A DNA stretch of 64,000 nucleotides. Source: Misgurnus anguillicaudatus (Eukaryota; Chordata; Actinopteri; Cypriniformes; Cobitidae). Position numbers and translations under genes: made by a program. Shown one piece after another: positions 1-32,968 of the stretch; the stretch's first letter is position 1; every line of letters begins with the position of its first letter. Under the pieces are notes generated by a model. The model was not told the origin of the DNA. It did no database searches and was given only the letters and a program-made list of their open reading frames with translations. Location of the stretch: contig NC_073341.2 of NCBI RefSeq assembly GCF_027580225.2, positions 11,008,001 through 11,072,000 of the forward strand, in the 5' to 3' direction.

Positions 1-201
1 TTTTTTAAAAGGACATCGGACATGCAAATATCCAAACACACTGTATTTATGCTAATATAAAGGTTGTCTTTATATTTTCTAATATGTGACTCTGTCTGTG
101 AAATCCAGTTTAAAGTCTTATAATGTAATGAGGAGATTTGGAGCATCAAACTTTGATTTCAATCTTTGACATGACTTCACTCAGTTAATATTAAAGATAT
201 C

Positions 202-238
<37 letters not shown>

Positions 239-838
239 AAATTTTCTTTACATTATGTAAGATTATTTTAGGAAACAGTAAATCACAAAAAAATTTTCTT
301 TAGATGTTTTCTTCACAGACATTATTTTGAAACATGTTGTAAAGCTTCATTCAGACATTGTACAGATACAAGAACGAATGAAACTTTTAAGTCAACATGA
401 ACAGCATTACAAGATTTTTCCAATCAAATATATGACTGCCTTATATAGAATAAACACCATAAAGTTTATCACCATAAATGCTTGAATTTCAATCTTGAAA
501 TGTTTAGAATTGATCATAAGATTAGTAAAACTGTCTACTCTGTTTCTGTCGAACTCACTTGACATGAGTTGACTGAGTTGACATTAACTCAGCATGCACA
601 TGCTTTAGTAATGAAACACTTGTGCCATCTTCTGGACACAGAAAAAATACCAACATGAAATTTACTAAAGAGTATAGTCCAAAAGCAGGATTAAAACAGC
701 AGTAAAATGTAAATTAACAAAGTAAGGGCCTTTATTTCATTTTCTATTGATTGGCCATCATACAATATGTGATATTTTAGAAGCTTGTGTTTATTAAGAA
801 ACTGTATAACCAGGTGGATGACCTGACATCAATCATTA
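1..838. other. Intergenic, AT-rich, no gene seen
   Basis: AT-rich sequence with no convincing exon. It may include 3' UTR of the small minus-strand gene that ends at 839. The only clear structure is the (AT)n run described separately. Confidence 0.5.
205..236. repeat. (AT)n microsatellite
   Basis: About 32 bp of uninterrupted TA dinucleotides. Likely length-polymorphic. Confidence 0.9.
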
Positions 839-3148
839 CTAATCGCTGACTAAATCCAAAATCACTAAACACAAAAGGGTGGTGAGTAAGAAGTTAGGAA
901 GTAATTTTCTCTTCTCATTAACACCTGTCAGTTGAACTTGTGGAGGTCCCCACACCTTACTGATCTTCTCTCTGAACTCCTGAGGGATTATTGCACATCC
1001 GTCAATAACCCGATCTGGATATGTCACCTTTAAACCTCCGCTAAAAAGTAAAAAATATGGTATAAATATATGTATTGATACAAACACATAAACTAAATTG
1101 CTTAAATTTTTGCTCAAAAATTCATAGTTTTCAATACATAGTTATAATATCATCTGTGAATGCAGTCCATGACTGTGCTGAAAGTTAAACCGGTGAGTAA
1201 GTTGTTTGGTTTGTAAAGCTTGTGTGGGTTTTGAGTGGGTCCGGCTGCTTCAGCATCCATGACTCAGTGATCTGAGGGAGTCCTGCACGTCCCACACCAG
1301 CCTACAAACCAGATTTCTAAAATCATTTAATCTAAGGAAATATGGCTTGGAAATTAACCCCAGTCAAACACTCCTTGAGGATTGCAACTATTAAAGGCCT
1401 ATATCAATTCTGTGTGGATTTTGCATGTTCTCCCTGTGTCGGCGTAGGTTTACTCCGGGTACTCCGGTTTCCTCCCACAGGCAAAAACATGAATGTTAGG
1501 TGAATGCCAAATAGACCCCTTCACAGTTCACGTCACAGGCGGATCCCACTGCGCATGTTGGGGTCAGAAAAGTCATTACAGCAGATAGAGTTGCGTATTA
1601 TTCGTTATCGTCAAAAATGCCTACTTGCATCGTGGGCTTTGAAAATCGCACCAGGTATACCGTTAAGTTTTTCGGGATTCCTGCAAAATCTCAAAAACAA
1701 AAAATATAACATCTGCGGCTGCAAGCAATTAACGTGCAGACTGGGACAATGCAAATATCAAAGAGGCTTGTGTTTGTAGTGCTTACTTCATTTGAGGTAA
1801 GTCATCATTTTTCAGCCCTGTTAGATTAAACTAAAAAGCCTAAATGGTATGAACAGTTTGACCCCATGCTGCGCGCGCACCCGATAATCATTCAATGTTT
1901 ACAAACCTTGAAGAGGTCTATAGTTCTTTCTCTTAACGTGAGTATGGATTTTTTTGTCAGAAAAGGCTCATTTAGGGGTGTCATTGATTCCCTCTATAAG
2001 CTGAAGAAAAAAAGATTCATTCAATTTACTCAATTTTTTAAGGTACATGGTCGCAATCAATTTATTTAAGCTACATTTAAACAACAACAAAAAAAATTAG
2101 AAAAACTAAACAAAACAAAAAACTTTTGTTTAATTGTAGCTTAAATAAATTGGTTGCGACTATTTACCTTAAAAAAAAAAAAGAGTAAATTGAATGAATA
2201 ATTTTTTTTTTTGTAGTTTGCATGTATCACTTTTTATTTGTTACTGTAGTAAATATCTCAGTGTGCTGTTGGCATTGATTAAATATCATGCTCTGGTTTA
2301 TATTTAGTAATAAAATAACTAGCAACCTGTCATAGCTAATGTATTATTTTACATGATGAACACTACTTTTAAAGTGACAGGCTAGGTACACAAACACATA
2401 CATTACTTTGCTATAATTATTATATACGATATAGATCAAAGATCTTCAACCTTGTTTCCGGAAACCTACCTTCCTGCATATTTTAACTCAATCCTGCTCC
2501 ACCTGCCTGTACTGTGTAAGTGACCCCGAACAACTTGATTAGCTGGTTCAGCTGTGTTTGACTGGGATTGAAGCTGCATTCAACAGAAGCATCCCTCCCA
2601 TCGATTATAATATCGAAATATAAACATGTGACCCAGTCTGTGAAAATCCAGCTAAAGTCAATTTATTTTTGTTATTTATTATTATTTTACATAATCATCC
2701 TACTGTACACAATAAAAATTAACAGAATGTTATATATGTATATTTAATATTTTTAATAATTAGTAAAATCATATTATAGATTAAAATCAATATGAAATGA
2801 ATGATTGAAATCAAACTTTAATGCTCTCATCATTAGATTATGAGACTTTAGCCTGGACTTCACAGACATAATACCTTATTAATACTTTATTAAACCGGCC
2901 AAATGTGTTTTTATCACTACTGTCTACTAACAAAACATAACAGTAAGTACACTTCTGGTAAGATTAACACAATATTTAACATTATTTAAACAAACATTTA
3001 GCATTAATGCGCATGCGTCGAGTGTGAACCGTGTAAAGTCTCACCTGCAGAATTTTGCGTCTTCATGATCAAGCTCATCGCAGATGGATGTAGTGATGTG
3101 ACATACAGACATCACCCACAACACAACAATTATGTCAAGTGACCTCAT
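839..3148 (-). CDS. Small secreted or membrane-anchored protein, family unknown (101 aa)
   Basis: Two coding exons join in frame. Exon 3148..3045 starts at an ATG and encodes a signal-peptide-like start (MRSLDIIVVLWVMSVCHITTS) followed by an acidic segment with two cysteines, ending TTCTGCAG|GTGAG. Exon 1040..839 follows a good pyrimidine tract and TTTTTAG. The joined codon is AG|C, and the frame runs to a stop after 101 residues. The C-terminus is basic then hydrophobic (KRKLLPNFLLTTLLCLVIL), which would fit a GPI-anchor signal or a short membrane anchor. A further donor (ACAG|GTAAATG at 3351/3350) and an acceptor just upstream of the ATG (TTTTGAAG, about 3163) suggest a 5' UTR exon. I do not recognise the family: only three mature cysteines are present, so it is not a standard Ly6 fold. 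It could also be the 5' part of a longer gene if ACTGACAG|GTGTTA in exon 2 is used as a donor. Confidence 0.5.
1401..1500. repeat. Dispersed teleost repeat fragment
   Basis: The stretch containing GCATGTTCTCCCTGTGTCGG and CTCCGGTTTCCTCCCACAG matches a sequence I know as scattered through many fish genomes. It lies in the intron of the small minus-strand gene. The element class is not determined here. Confidence 0.45.
1617..1796 (+). pseudogene. THAP-domain first exon, broken
   Basis: An ATG opens MPTCIVGFENRTRYTVKFFG, the start of a THAP zinc finger. An in-frame stop follows, then LQAIN, and after a one-base shift ADWDNANIKEACVCSAYF. These correspond to the THAP pattern LQAINRxDW ... CSxHF. 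The exon ends at an intact splice donor (GAG|GTAAGT), where THAP first exons normally end. Of the C2CH ligands, the second cysteine is F (GF for GC) and the histidine is Y, so the finger could not bind zinc. It is probably a relic of a THAP gene or of a THAP-containing DNA transposon. Confidence 0.65.
2007..2213. repeat. Imperfect inverted repeat (hairpin)
   Basis: Left arm 2007-2083 and right arm about 2128-2213 are near reverse complements (shared TTTATTTAAGCTACA, AAGGTA.ATGGTCGCAA and TTCATTCAATTTACT), separated by an A-rich loop of about 45 bp. It looks like a fold-back MITE or the remains of one. Confidence 0.7.
2436..2600. mobile_element. hAT-type MITE fragment
   Basis: The sequence AGATCTTCAACCTTGTTTCC ... 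ACTTGATTAGCTGGTTCAG resembles a non-autonomous hAT repeat common in cyprinids. No clean terminal repeat pair or target duplication is visible, so the ends are approximate. Confidence 0.35.
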
Positions 3149-4586
3149 ATTCACCAGCCCTTCAAAATAGAGAGATTTGTGAATTCGAATAAATAATGCA
3201 TTTCGATTTGTTATTCATATTTTCAGTGCGAATTTACGCGTTATGTCAGCGTAATACTGTAATTACTGTGTGTAACAGGCGTAGGCCTACTACATCTGTT
3301 AGATATTATTGACAACTTATTCATAATCTTTAATAACGTTTAACATTTACCTGTAATTCTCGAAAACTCTGGTGATGTGATTAGCCTACGTGCTTTCAAA
3401 CGAAAGTTTTGGTCGTCGACTAAAACAGTCTGTGTCTGTGATCTAATAATATTTACAAAGTTAAATGAAGAAACACATTAGGCCCGCCCTCTCCTGACAT
3501 TGGTTCCCAACAGCTGACTCCGTATTGGTCGACAGATGTGTCAATCATTTTTAGTCCGTCATAGTCATACCACACAGTAAACGGTAGATAATTTACACAG
3601 AAAAATAAATAATCAGAATAATTAAAACAAAAAAACACAAATACATTAAATTGCTAGAATGTATTTATTAAACACTATTTACACATTTCAAGTACACATG
3701 CTTAGATATCTTGAATACAAAACCTCCTCCACTACTAATTTAAATAATTTGATTAAAATACAAATTGTTCATAGCAAGCTTGTAATACTGAGAAAACATT
3801 CAAGTTTTGCTTTCAGCCTTTTTACTATAGCTACATTCTTAGCAAAAATGCTCTGTTTGGTTTGTGCTTCTTTGCAATGATGGCACTACAGGGCCTATAG
3901 CTCATTAAAAATTAGCTCTTAAGATTTTATAGTAATGATTTTATTATATTTATTTTGATTTAACCCCTGATTTATTTTGATTTTGTATTATTTGTTTTCT
4001 AGTCTTGTCTGAGAGCAAACTCAAATATACTTAGAACATGCTTCACTGCTTATATATACCATTTTTATTAGCCTTTTAAACCTTTATTTTTGTTATTTTG
4101 ACACTGCATGTCAAAGATCTAAAAGATAGGGTCCACCTTAATGATAATTTCTAAGGTCACATTGGTTTTGCCAGGTAGGACATGTTTCTGCATCAACATC
4201 TTTGATGGTCCTGGAAGAAATCTGTTTCAGTTCTCTATGCGAAAGGATTAAGTTTAGGGTTGTATGTTGGGCTGGATTAAGGGTTCATGCATAAACCTTT
4301 ATTTCTCTCAGATTTGAGAGGTATGGTTAATATTTAGGTAAGGACTTTGCTTTTTTACAGGAATGTTGTTCCAGGATCAACAAAGAATACAGACAGGATT
4401 TTCCTGGCACATAATAATGCCAATTTCCAATTTTCCAAATTTTTTTACTCCATTTCATACTTTCCTGTACTGTACAGTAAGGTAAAATTCAGAGACTTCT
4501 AGCTATTACATTCCTATCAGCATACTAGTTGATTGAAATAAGAATTTGTCAATTAAGATTGCAGTTCAGTATATTTTAAATCCTAA
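3149..4586. other. Upstream and intergenic stretch, no gene assigned
   Basis: Positions 3149-3480 may hold the 5' UTR exon and promoter of the small minus-strand gene. From 3660 to 4586 the sequence is AT-rich with no supported exon. Confidence 0.4.
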
Positions 4587-4983
4587 CAGTGGGAGCCGGT
4601 GACTTCTCTTCCAAGGGGCGCAAATTTGTTTGCGTCATGTGAAACATGTGTATCACATGTCTTGTCAAAATACATGCCTGCTGCACATGCATCGAAAAGG
4701 TTTATGACGAAAGAGACGCTCACTTTCACGAAATACTCACAAGTCACTCACTTAATACTAAACTCTGATTACACATGAGATTAAGTGAGCATCTGACAAA
4801 CGCAAGCGTCTCTTTTATCATAAACCCCTTCTAAGTGTCGTCACCAGGATCATATTTTGACATCACACGTGAATTTACATGACGCGCCGGACACATATTT
4901 TGAAATGACGAGACACATGAGCTAATTACCTGTTGTGACGAGCTTCACATCATGCTCGAAAAAGAAGTCACTGGCCGCCACTG
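4587..4983. mobile_element. hAT-like MITE, CAGTGGCGGC family, copy 1
   Basis: The ends are CAGTGGGAGCCGGTGAC and GTCACTGGCCGCCACTG, flanked by AATCCTAA (4579-4586) and AATCCTAC (4984-4991), a 7/8 target duplication. The interior contains a diverged palindrome (GAGACGCTCACTTTC ... AGCGTCTCTTTTATC). It shares its ends with copies at 15731 and 37812. The 8-bp duplication points to hAT. Confidence 0.8.
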
Positions 4984-5179
4984 AATCCTACAGTACATCT
5001 ATTTTCAGACTGGAATTGTCACTTTTGTCTCGTTTTGAATCCACACTGTATAATACAAAGTTTCCCACCCTGAATTAACAGACAATGATATTCGCAAAGT
5101 ACATTTTAAAGCTATAAAGGGCAATGACAGAACATGACAGAAAGACAACACAATAAACCATATGAACAATAGTCTAGCT

Positions 5180-5871
5180 CAGTGATTCTCATCCTGTGGG
5201 CCTCGGAGCGCCATCTGGTGGGCTGTATAAACAGTGCTGGACTATTGCAAAATTAATGTTTATGTTTTTTTTCAATTGACAAATCTTCTTGTTGCATCAA
5301 ATGTTCTTATGAATTTCACAACGTCAGGCAGTGACGTATTTATTGTTGCATGTTTACAAGTAAAAAAATATATATATTTATATAATTTATTATTTTTTTA
5401 CTTGCAACTTCTGAAAGATGGAACTTTAAATCGCTTTTTCCTCACTAGAATTGACTAGCAATGGCATTTCTAGTTCGTCTAAGGCCGTTTCTCAATCCAA
5501 AGGCTGCAGCCTCCGGAAGTTACATCTCTAGGCTGCTTATGTCATTAAGACTGTCTTATTTTAAAATATTAACAATTATAAAGTTCACTATTATTCTAAT
5601 AAATTGTTGTAATATGCGTATGACTTGGAAATGTTATGTTTAGTTAACTTAAGTAAACAGCCTTAATGACGTATGGAGCCTGCATATGCGCCCTCATTTG
5701 GATTGTGAAATGGCCTATATGATGCATAGGGTTACCTCATAGTAATTGTACGTACGCTTTTAATTTTCTGTTATTGATGTGTTCATACTAGCATATTTGG
5801 AAAGGTGATCCTCTGAATGTTTTTAATCAATCATTAGTGGACCATAAGTTGCAAAAGGTTGAGAACCACTG
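5180..5871. mobile_element. hAT-type element with nested MITE
   Basis: Terminal repeats are CAGTGATTCTCATCC and GGTTGAGAACCACTG. The flanks GTCTAGCT and GTCTATTT match at 6/8. There is no transposase coding. A second element is nested at 5482-5713. Confidence 0.65.
5482..5713. mobile_element. Fold-back MITE, GGCCGTTTCTCAATCC family, copy 1
   Basis: GGCCGTTTCTCAATCCAAAG at the left and ATTTGGATTGTGAAATGGCC at the right are inverted. The interior repeats GGCTGC ... CATTAAG in opposite orientation. A second copy lies at 32068. Confidence 0.65.
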
Positions 5872-7796
5872 GTCTATTTAAAACAAAACAATCCAGCTGA
5901 CCATAATGTATTTTACAAACAAACATGACATAATAGATTTTACACATAATCCACACACATGGTACGCTAAGTTTACATATTAGCACAGTTAAACAGCACA
6001 ATGACCATCACTGTGTCCTTTACATTAAGGCATGGGGTACAGTTTTCTCTAACTGATAAGGAACTCAGTAATGCTTACAATCACTGTTTTTTTTATCTGT
6101 GGGTTGTGAATCTTGGTTGATAAAAACAACAAAGGTGTATACATTCATATCTCACAGTACATTCATATGTGCATCATGTTTATAAACTGTAATGACATGC
6201 TGTGTTTAATAATCTTAGGAATTCAAATAAGGTAATGATGACATGCTTCTTGTATGAAGGCCAGCAAAAATAAATAAATTCATAATCAACAGGTTGCTAT
6301 GATTGTCAGAACAAATATACACCACTTAAACTCTTGCTATAGGCTTCTCCTTGTACAATTTTTGTCATTTTTAGGTTGTTTGGTTCAGATTTGTGAATTC
6401 CCAATGAATCATCCTCTAAAAATGATCCATCAAATTTCTCTATTCTCAGATTACATTTTTTATTTAGAGACAACATTTAAGGTCCCTTAAGTAAAAACAG
6501 ACAAAAAACATTGAATCTGCAAATGTTCCTGAGTGTTAAATGTAATGCTTTGTTGTAAAATAATAATCCTTTATGCCATACTGTATACGTCATGTATTAT
6601 ACAGATAAGGTTGCCCCAAGTGGAGGGATTCAATGAATGCATTTATATGTTTGTTATATACTGTATCTACATTTAAAGCACATCATCCCGTAGAAAACAT
6701 TCATATGTATGGGTTTCTAATGTATAACAATATTCCTCGGCATTCCCTTGCAGCCAGCTACAGTACAACAGCCTAATGCATGCATGTCAGCTTTGAAATA
6801 GATGTTCTAGATATCAGCTAAATTAATGGCTGAAATGCATATTGCTATAAAAGCAAGTTGCTCTTTTAGCGCCCTTGGTATTTGTATTTTATAAATATCG
6901 TATAATAAAAGTGAGAAGTGTGAGCTAATATCTTTATTCAACATAAATGTGCTTTAAAAACCTACTATTTTTTTATTACGAGTCATCCTATGTTTAAACT
7001 GCTATGAGTCTTGCGTGTGTTAGGTCATAAGGGTTTAAGTCTATGAACCATGCTTGCGAAGTTTTCTTTCCTCTGGGGTGTAAACTTAGTTTAATGCAAC
7101 TTCAAATACTCATGTTAAGGTGTGATACACCTTAAGTTACATTATTAGTAGCTACAGTATATTAATATTAAAAAACTAATGCACCCAGAATGGGACTCTG
7201 GTGTTCTACAACTACTTTCATGCTGTGATGCATCATGGGATAGCTTTGTCACGGGCCTGCCCGTAATACTTCAAACATCCAAAAGTTATTTGGGAGCATT
7301 CGAAATGACAGCGGTGTTTGTTTGTAGTAGGGATTTGATACATCTAACTTTGGTAAAGAGAGCAGCAAGTACCCACACTTTTATATACAGTCAGTACCAA
7401 TAGTGTTGAGGCACCGTTTATATTCCCTGTAGAGAAACCGAAAAGTTTCCCCTGTAGATTGTTCACTTAAGTGTCCTGTTTTGAAATAAGTGGTTAGACT
7501 ATTGGAGGTTGTTATGAGATTGTTATCAAGATAAATCGCAGCTTTTTTGATTTCGATCTGAACCTGAACTTCATGCTGTAATACACAAATATGTGACATC
7601 GCATGAGTAAATGCAGATTTTTTTGTAAACCCATTATCATTCCAACATTTCCCTTTCCGTCGGAGCCCATGTAGTGGACAGTGCTTCGATATATGGTGCA
7701 TTTTCTGGGTTACTTAAGCCCTTTCAACAGCATTTGTGACATAATACACATAATACGTCAGAGCAAGGTTAAATCGTGTTACCTTTTAAGATACAT
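5872..7796. other. Intergenic, no gene supported
   Basis: AT-rich sequence with short open frames only. A 106-codon minus-strand frame at 7381-7701 shows no recognisable domain or splice context. Confidence 0.4.
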
Positions 7797-8055
7797 TGTT
7801 ACAGTTCCCTTTTGAGGGAAGTCACACTCCGGTGACACTTTGGGGACGCCTCCAGGGGTAAGTGTGTCTGAATGAGTATATCAAATTCAACCAATGGTGA
7901 GGCTTAACGACAAAGACAAGCCAGGAAGTATATCACTATATAAAATATTGCCCAAGACGGCATTACAGGGACACAGGAAGTATGGCAAGGGAGACGCAGC
8001 GTCTTGTTCCCTTTTCAGGGAACAACAGTTACATACGTAACCCGAGACACTTTAA
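7797..8055. repeat. Dispersed cyprinid repeat
   Basis: The stretch runs from ACAGTTCCCTTTTGAGGGAA to ACAGTTACATACGTAACCCG and resembles a repeat I associate with cyprinid genomes. GTTCCCTTTTGAGGGAA and TTGTTCCCTTTTCAGGGAAC are themselves palindromic. Class not determined. Confidence 0.45.
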
Positions 8056-8412
8056 TGTGTCAAACACAACTATGCAAAAAAGCATTTTGGTATGAATCAA
8101 CATTCGCATACAGAAGATATAAGCATTTAAAGCGAACAGTTTAGCACGTGTGCTTAAAAAGTCTAGAATTTTTATGATATTATCCTACACTACACAGGGA
8201 ATAATATGGATTTTTTTCCAGAAAACTTCTTGCATAAAATAGATTCCAGCACTTTCAATGACCTGTATCTATGTATGTATTTTTCAAAAACTTCCCAGGG
8301 CCTTACATTTTTTTCTCATTCACAAACTTTCAAGGATTTCAAGGACCCGTGTGCCTCACTCTGTTTTCTGGAGGAATTGACAGATTGTTAGATTTAGGAT
8401 TGGATTAGTGCA

Positions 8413-9098
8413 CAGGTGCCCAAACTAGGACCCGCAGGCAAAAGTTGGGCCGCAATTACCTTTATTTTGGCCCGTCATGCCACGTGAGATAAGGAAAAAG
8501 GATAAACGTCCACTTTGATGCAAATGTTTATAATTCTAATAAACATTTTCTAAAATGTAACCTTTTTTGTTTTATTTGTACGTTATGTAAATTGCAATTA
8601 AATGCAAGAAATTAAAGTGAATAATTTTTAATGCACATGCATACTTGAAGATGTATAACATACATTACGAAACTGGTACTATAGGCTAATAATGGAGAGG
8701 TCGAGGTAGTGGCACATTACCGAGCCCCTAAGGTTACATTGGAGTAAAAAAAATCTAAAGTTTAGTTTTATGTGCTCACACGAAACCTTCATGTGCAGAA
8801 TTTTTTTTTAGTTTCGCATGCGCACGTGAAACTAAACTTTATAAAAAAAATTCTCCATGTCCCCTTAGGGGCTCCGTAGCACACAGACAAAAGATTTTTT
8901 TTACAACAATTACCTTTGAAATTTGCAGAAACAGAGTAATGTTTGCTCATTTATTTCTTAAAATATTAGTCAATTATAAATGAGGAGTATCAGGGCAACT
9001 TTCATTTTAACATAACACAGCAACATTTACTTTCGGCCCACGGCCCTCAGTCAGGTTTGATTTTTGGCCCTTGGTAGGAAAAAGTTTGGGCACCCCTG
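8413..9098. mobile_element. hAT-type element with nested MITE
   Basis: The left end CAGGTGCCCAAACT pairs with the right end AGTTTGGGCACCCCTG. Target duplications are imperfect (GATTAGTG and CATTAGGG). The interior repeats GGCCC-rich motifs near both ends. It is non-coding and carries the nested element at 8722-8874. Confidence 0.65.
8722..8874. mobile_element. Short fold-back MITE, GAGCCCCTAAGG ends
   Basis: GAGCCCCTAAGG at the left and CCTTAGGGGCTC at the right are exact inverted ends. The arms continue through TAAAGTTTAGTTT and AAACTAAACTTTA, so the whole 153 bp can fold. It lies inside the hAT element at 8413-9098. Confidence 0.75.
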
Positions 9099-9448
9099 CA
9101 TTAGGGGCTTTTAAAAAAAATCTCAAACTATTATTTCACACTAATTTGATGGGTAAAAAATGGTTAGGGTTTGAGTTAAGGAGTAATTTGGGGTTTCTTT
9201 GATTAAAACGTTGATCCATGATGGGGGGTTTGGCTGGGTAGAGGCTTAGCTTTGAACACTGGCTACTAGTGAAACTAGTGTGTCTATTGTTGTTTACCCG
9301 GCGATTTACCCATGTAAAGTAACTGTAATTTTGCTTTAAAAGAAAGAAGTGAACATAACCAAATCAATTTTCTGTGTTAATTGACATCATGCCACTGATG
9401 CTGTTGATAGAACTTAAGTTATATTGAACCCGTAACATTCCTCTATAC

Positions 9449-9619
9449 CAGGGGTGGGCATTCCTGATCCTGGAGGGCCACAGCCCTGCAAGAGTTTCGC
9501 TCCAACCCTAATCAAACACAAATGAAAAATCTAATTGAAGTCTTCAGGATTGCTTGGATTGCTGTTGGAGCTATACTCTGCATGACTTTGCCCTCCAGTA
9601 CCAGGAATGCCCACCCCTG
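9449..9619. mobile_element. hAT MITE with exact 8-bp target duplication
   Basis: Ends CAGGGGTGGGCATTCC and GGAATGCCCACCCCTG are perfect inverted repeats. CTCTATAC flanks both sides (9441-9448 and 9620-9627). At 171 bp it has no coding capacity. Confidence 0.92.
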
Positions 9620-10075
9620 CTCTATACCCATTCAGATTTCATATGGAGCATTCAAATCGTAAATTATGAGAACATCGCTCTGGAGAAGTTGTTTGGTTGT
9701 AGATCACTAAATAATTCATCTTCTTCACTGGATGCTCTAAAATGTTCCTGCTATCTTGTTCTTTAGAGCTTAAAAGCACTTCGACAGCATTGCTTGAGTA
9801 GTTTGGTTTGTAATGAAGACTGCGATGTCACAGAAGGATGTCAAAGCTAGGTTGATCTCTAACAATCCCATGAATAATGTAGAGAGATTCAACAATACAC
9901 CCGGTGTTGTTTTAACAAACTTTCTTCATCGTTGCATTTTTGCTTTTTCTTCCTCATCAGCTGCAACAAGCAGGGCTTGGGTATTTTCTACAAAAAATGT
10001 GGACTTACGCAGTATAAACCTTTGCTTAAATCCCATTTTTGGATTGTAAGGTGGGTCGTGCACCCTGAGAGCCAA

Positions 10076-30930
<20,855 letters not shown>

Positions 30931-30937
30931 GTTTAAA

Positions 30938-31308
30938 AGGGACATTTCACACTTTTTAAAGATGTAAAATAAATCGTTGGTGTCCCCAGAGTACATGTGT
31001 GAAGTTATAGCTCAAAATACCCCGCAGATAATTTATTATAACATGTCCTTTTTTAATGCAAATGAGGTTATGCACTAATTGGCAGCATGTTTGGATAGTG
31101 CAGATTAAGAGGCAGTATTATCCCCTTCTGACATCACAATGGGGAGACAAATTTCAATGAGCTATTTGTTCAAACGCTTGCAGAGAATGGTTTACCAAAT
31201 CTAAGTTACTAGGTTGATCTTTTACACATTTTCTAGGTTGACAGAAGCACTGGGCACCCAATTATAGCACTTGGAAAAAATCAGATTTTCATGATATGTC
31301 CCCTTTAA
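30938..31308. mobile_element. Dispersed TTAA-type repeat, second copy of the 28850 family
   Basis: TTTAAAAGGGACATTTCACA at the left and ATGATATGTCCCCTTTAA at the right are inverted ends. The interior GGTGTCCCCAGAGTACATGT matches the fragment at 28880. Confidence 0.6.
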
Positions 31309-31711
31309 TTTAATATCAGTCATACACTTAATTTACAAGTGCGTCTTAAGAGTACAAATATTGTGTCCTAGGGTGAACAAATAATGATCAAATTAATGTG
31401 TAACTGGTTAAACTAATGTAAGTTACTTTTTTTCTTTGCAATGCACATTGCATGGTGTGCTAAACAAAGCTCTTTTAATGTTTTGACAAATTTCTTGTTC
31501 CAAATTGTAATATTATGCGGCTGCCGATCACCCTCACCATGCATACTTAGTTTAACATAGGCCTACTGTGTAAACATTTTATGATCAGTACATTTAAATC
31601 AGTATTTAGCTATGCTTCATAGTCAAAATATGAACCGTTTACGATCATTTTATAAAAGAGTGCCAATTCAGACATATATAATCATTTTATAATCAATGAT
31701 GTCATAGTTAC

Positions 31712-31800
31712 CTGCTCATCAGTCCGCGTTGTCAGCTAAAGTAACGTTACAGAGAAAAGACTAAACCACGTGACTGTATCTACTCGATCACGGGCGCACC
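31712..31800 (-). promoter_or_regulatory. Candidate rhobtb2 5' UTR exon and promoter area
   Basis: On the minus strand GACTGATGAGCAG|GTAACT (donor after 31712) would suit a 5' non-coding exon spliced to the acceptor at 29833. Just upstream lies CACGTGACTG. This is a guess from splice signals only; another candidate exon lies at 32969-33163. Confidence 0.25.
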
Positions 31801-32067
31801 TTAAATAATCACTACTTTAAATAGTCTACTATAACACGTGAACACGATTCAACGTACTTAATAGAGATGTCGACATAAACTCTGACCATTAAATCTATAT
31901 TGCGAATATGGGACGGAATATGACGTTTTCAAATTCTTCTAGGAAAACAAATTATGCTTTATATAATAATAAACAGTCGTATTATATTACCTCGTGTCTT
32001 AAAAATGGAGGAGCCTGCTATCGCATCTCAGCCTCGTGGTTTCCAAGGAAACAATTTACTTCACATC
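31801..32067. other. Short gap, nothing assigned
   Basis: No exon or element that I can support. Confidence 0.3.
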
Positions 32068-32294
32068 GGCCGTTTCTCAATCCGAAGGCTGCAGCCTGCG
32101 GAGGTCACATATGCAGACTGCATACGTCATTAAGCCTGGCTTATTTAAGTTAACTGAGCATCACATTTGCAAGTCATAAGCATATTACAACAATTTACGA
32201 TTAATTAAGAATAATAGTCAACTTTATAGTTATTTATAGACAGTCTTGATGACGTATGCAGCCTAGAAATGCGACCTCCGGAGCAGAAATGGCG
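32068..32294. mobile_element. Fold-back MITE, GGCCGTTTCTCAATCC family, copy 2
   Basis: CGGCCGTTTCTCAATCCGAA with GGCTGCAGCCTGCGGAGGTC at the left, and TATGCAGCCTAGAAATGCGA with ACCTCCGGAGCAGAAATGGC at the right. The interior pairs TACGTCATTAAGCC and TTGATGACGTATG. Same family as 5482-5713. Confidence 0.65.
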
Positions 32295-32968
32295 TGTTTG
32301 CATACATTATTTGCCTTATGGTTAAGCTACGCGTTTAAGAGATAGTCTATAGTACGGTTCAAGCCTTTAAAAGTCCTCACGAGTCACTTGAAGCGTATTT
32401 TGCAGAAATAAATTACAATTTTCTCCATCAGAGTCAGGCGATTTGTATGTTTATGAAATGAAACACCGGGCGATATTTTCAATAAGAATTAAAGTAAAGA
32501 AAAATGAAATATTAACTAGGCTACTGCGACCAATTGAAATTAATTTCTTCATATTCACATCTTGATTCGTCGTCGTTGTGTGAGTGTTTTTCATATCACC
32601 TAAGAGTCAGTTCGCCAAATAGTAAAAGAAAACTATGTAAAACAAATAAACCACTGGTCAATATGTAATTGTAAACACTGGACAACATAGCCTACATACC
32701 CATTTGTGAACGCATTTATTGTTAATTTCACAGTAATAAGTTAGGCTATCTAACCGTGTACAGCCCAACTCACCTAATATTTCTGAATGAGTGTTGATGC
32801 GCCGCTCTTATGTAACCACAGATGTCTCTGAGAAATTATAAATATCGTCTTAAAGTAGGCTATCTGCAACTTGACAAGTTCCTCAAAACAAATAAATTAA
32901 TAAATGGAAATAATAAGTTGAAAAAGTCACAGAGAGAGGGAGGGTGTTGTGAAGTAGGCTAGACTTAC

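Noticed and set aside
7381..7701. 106-codon minus-strand frame
   Set aside because: No recognisable domain, no splice or promoter support, and composition like the surrounding intergenic DNA. Left unassigned.
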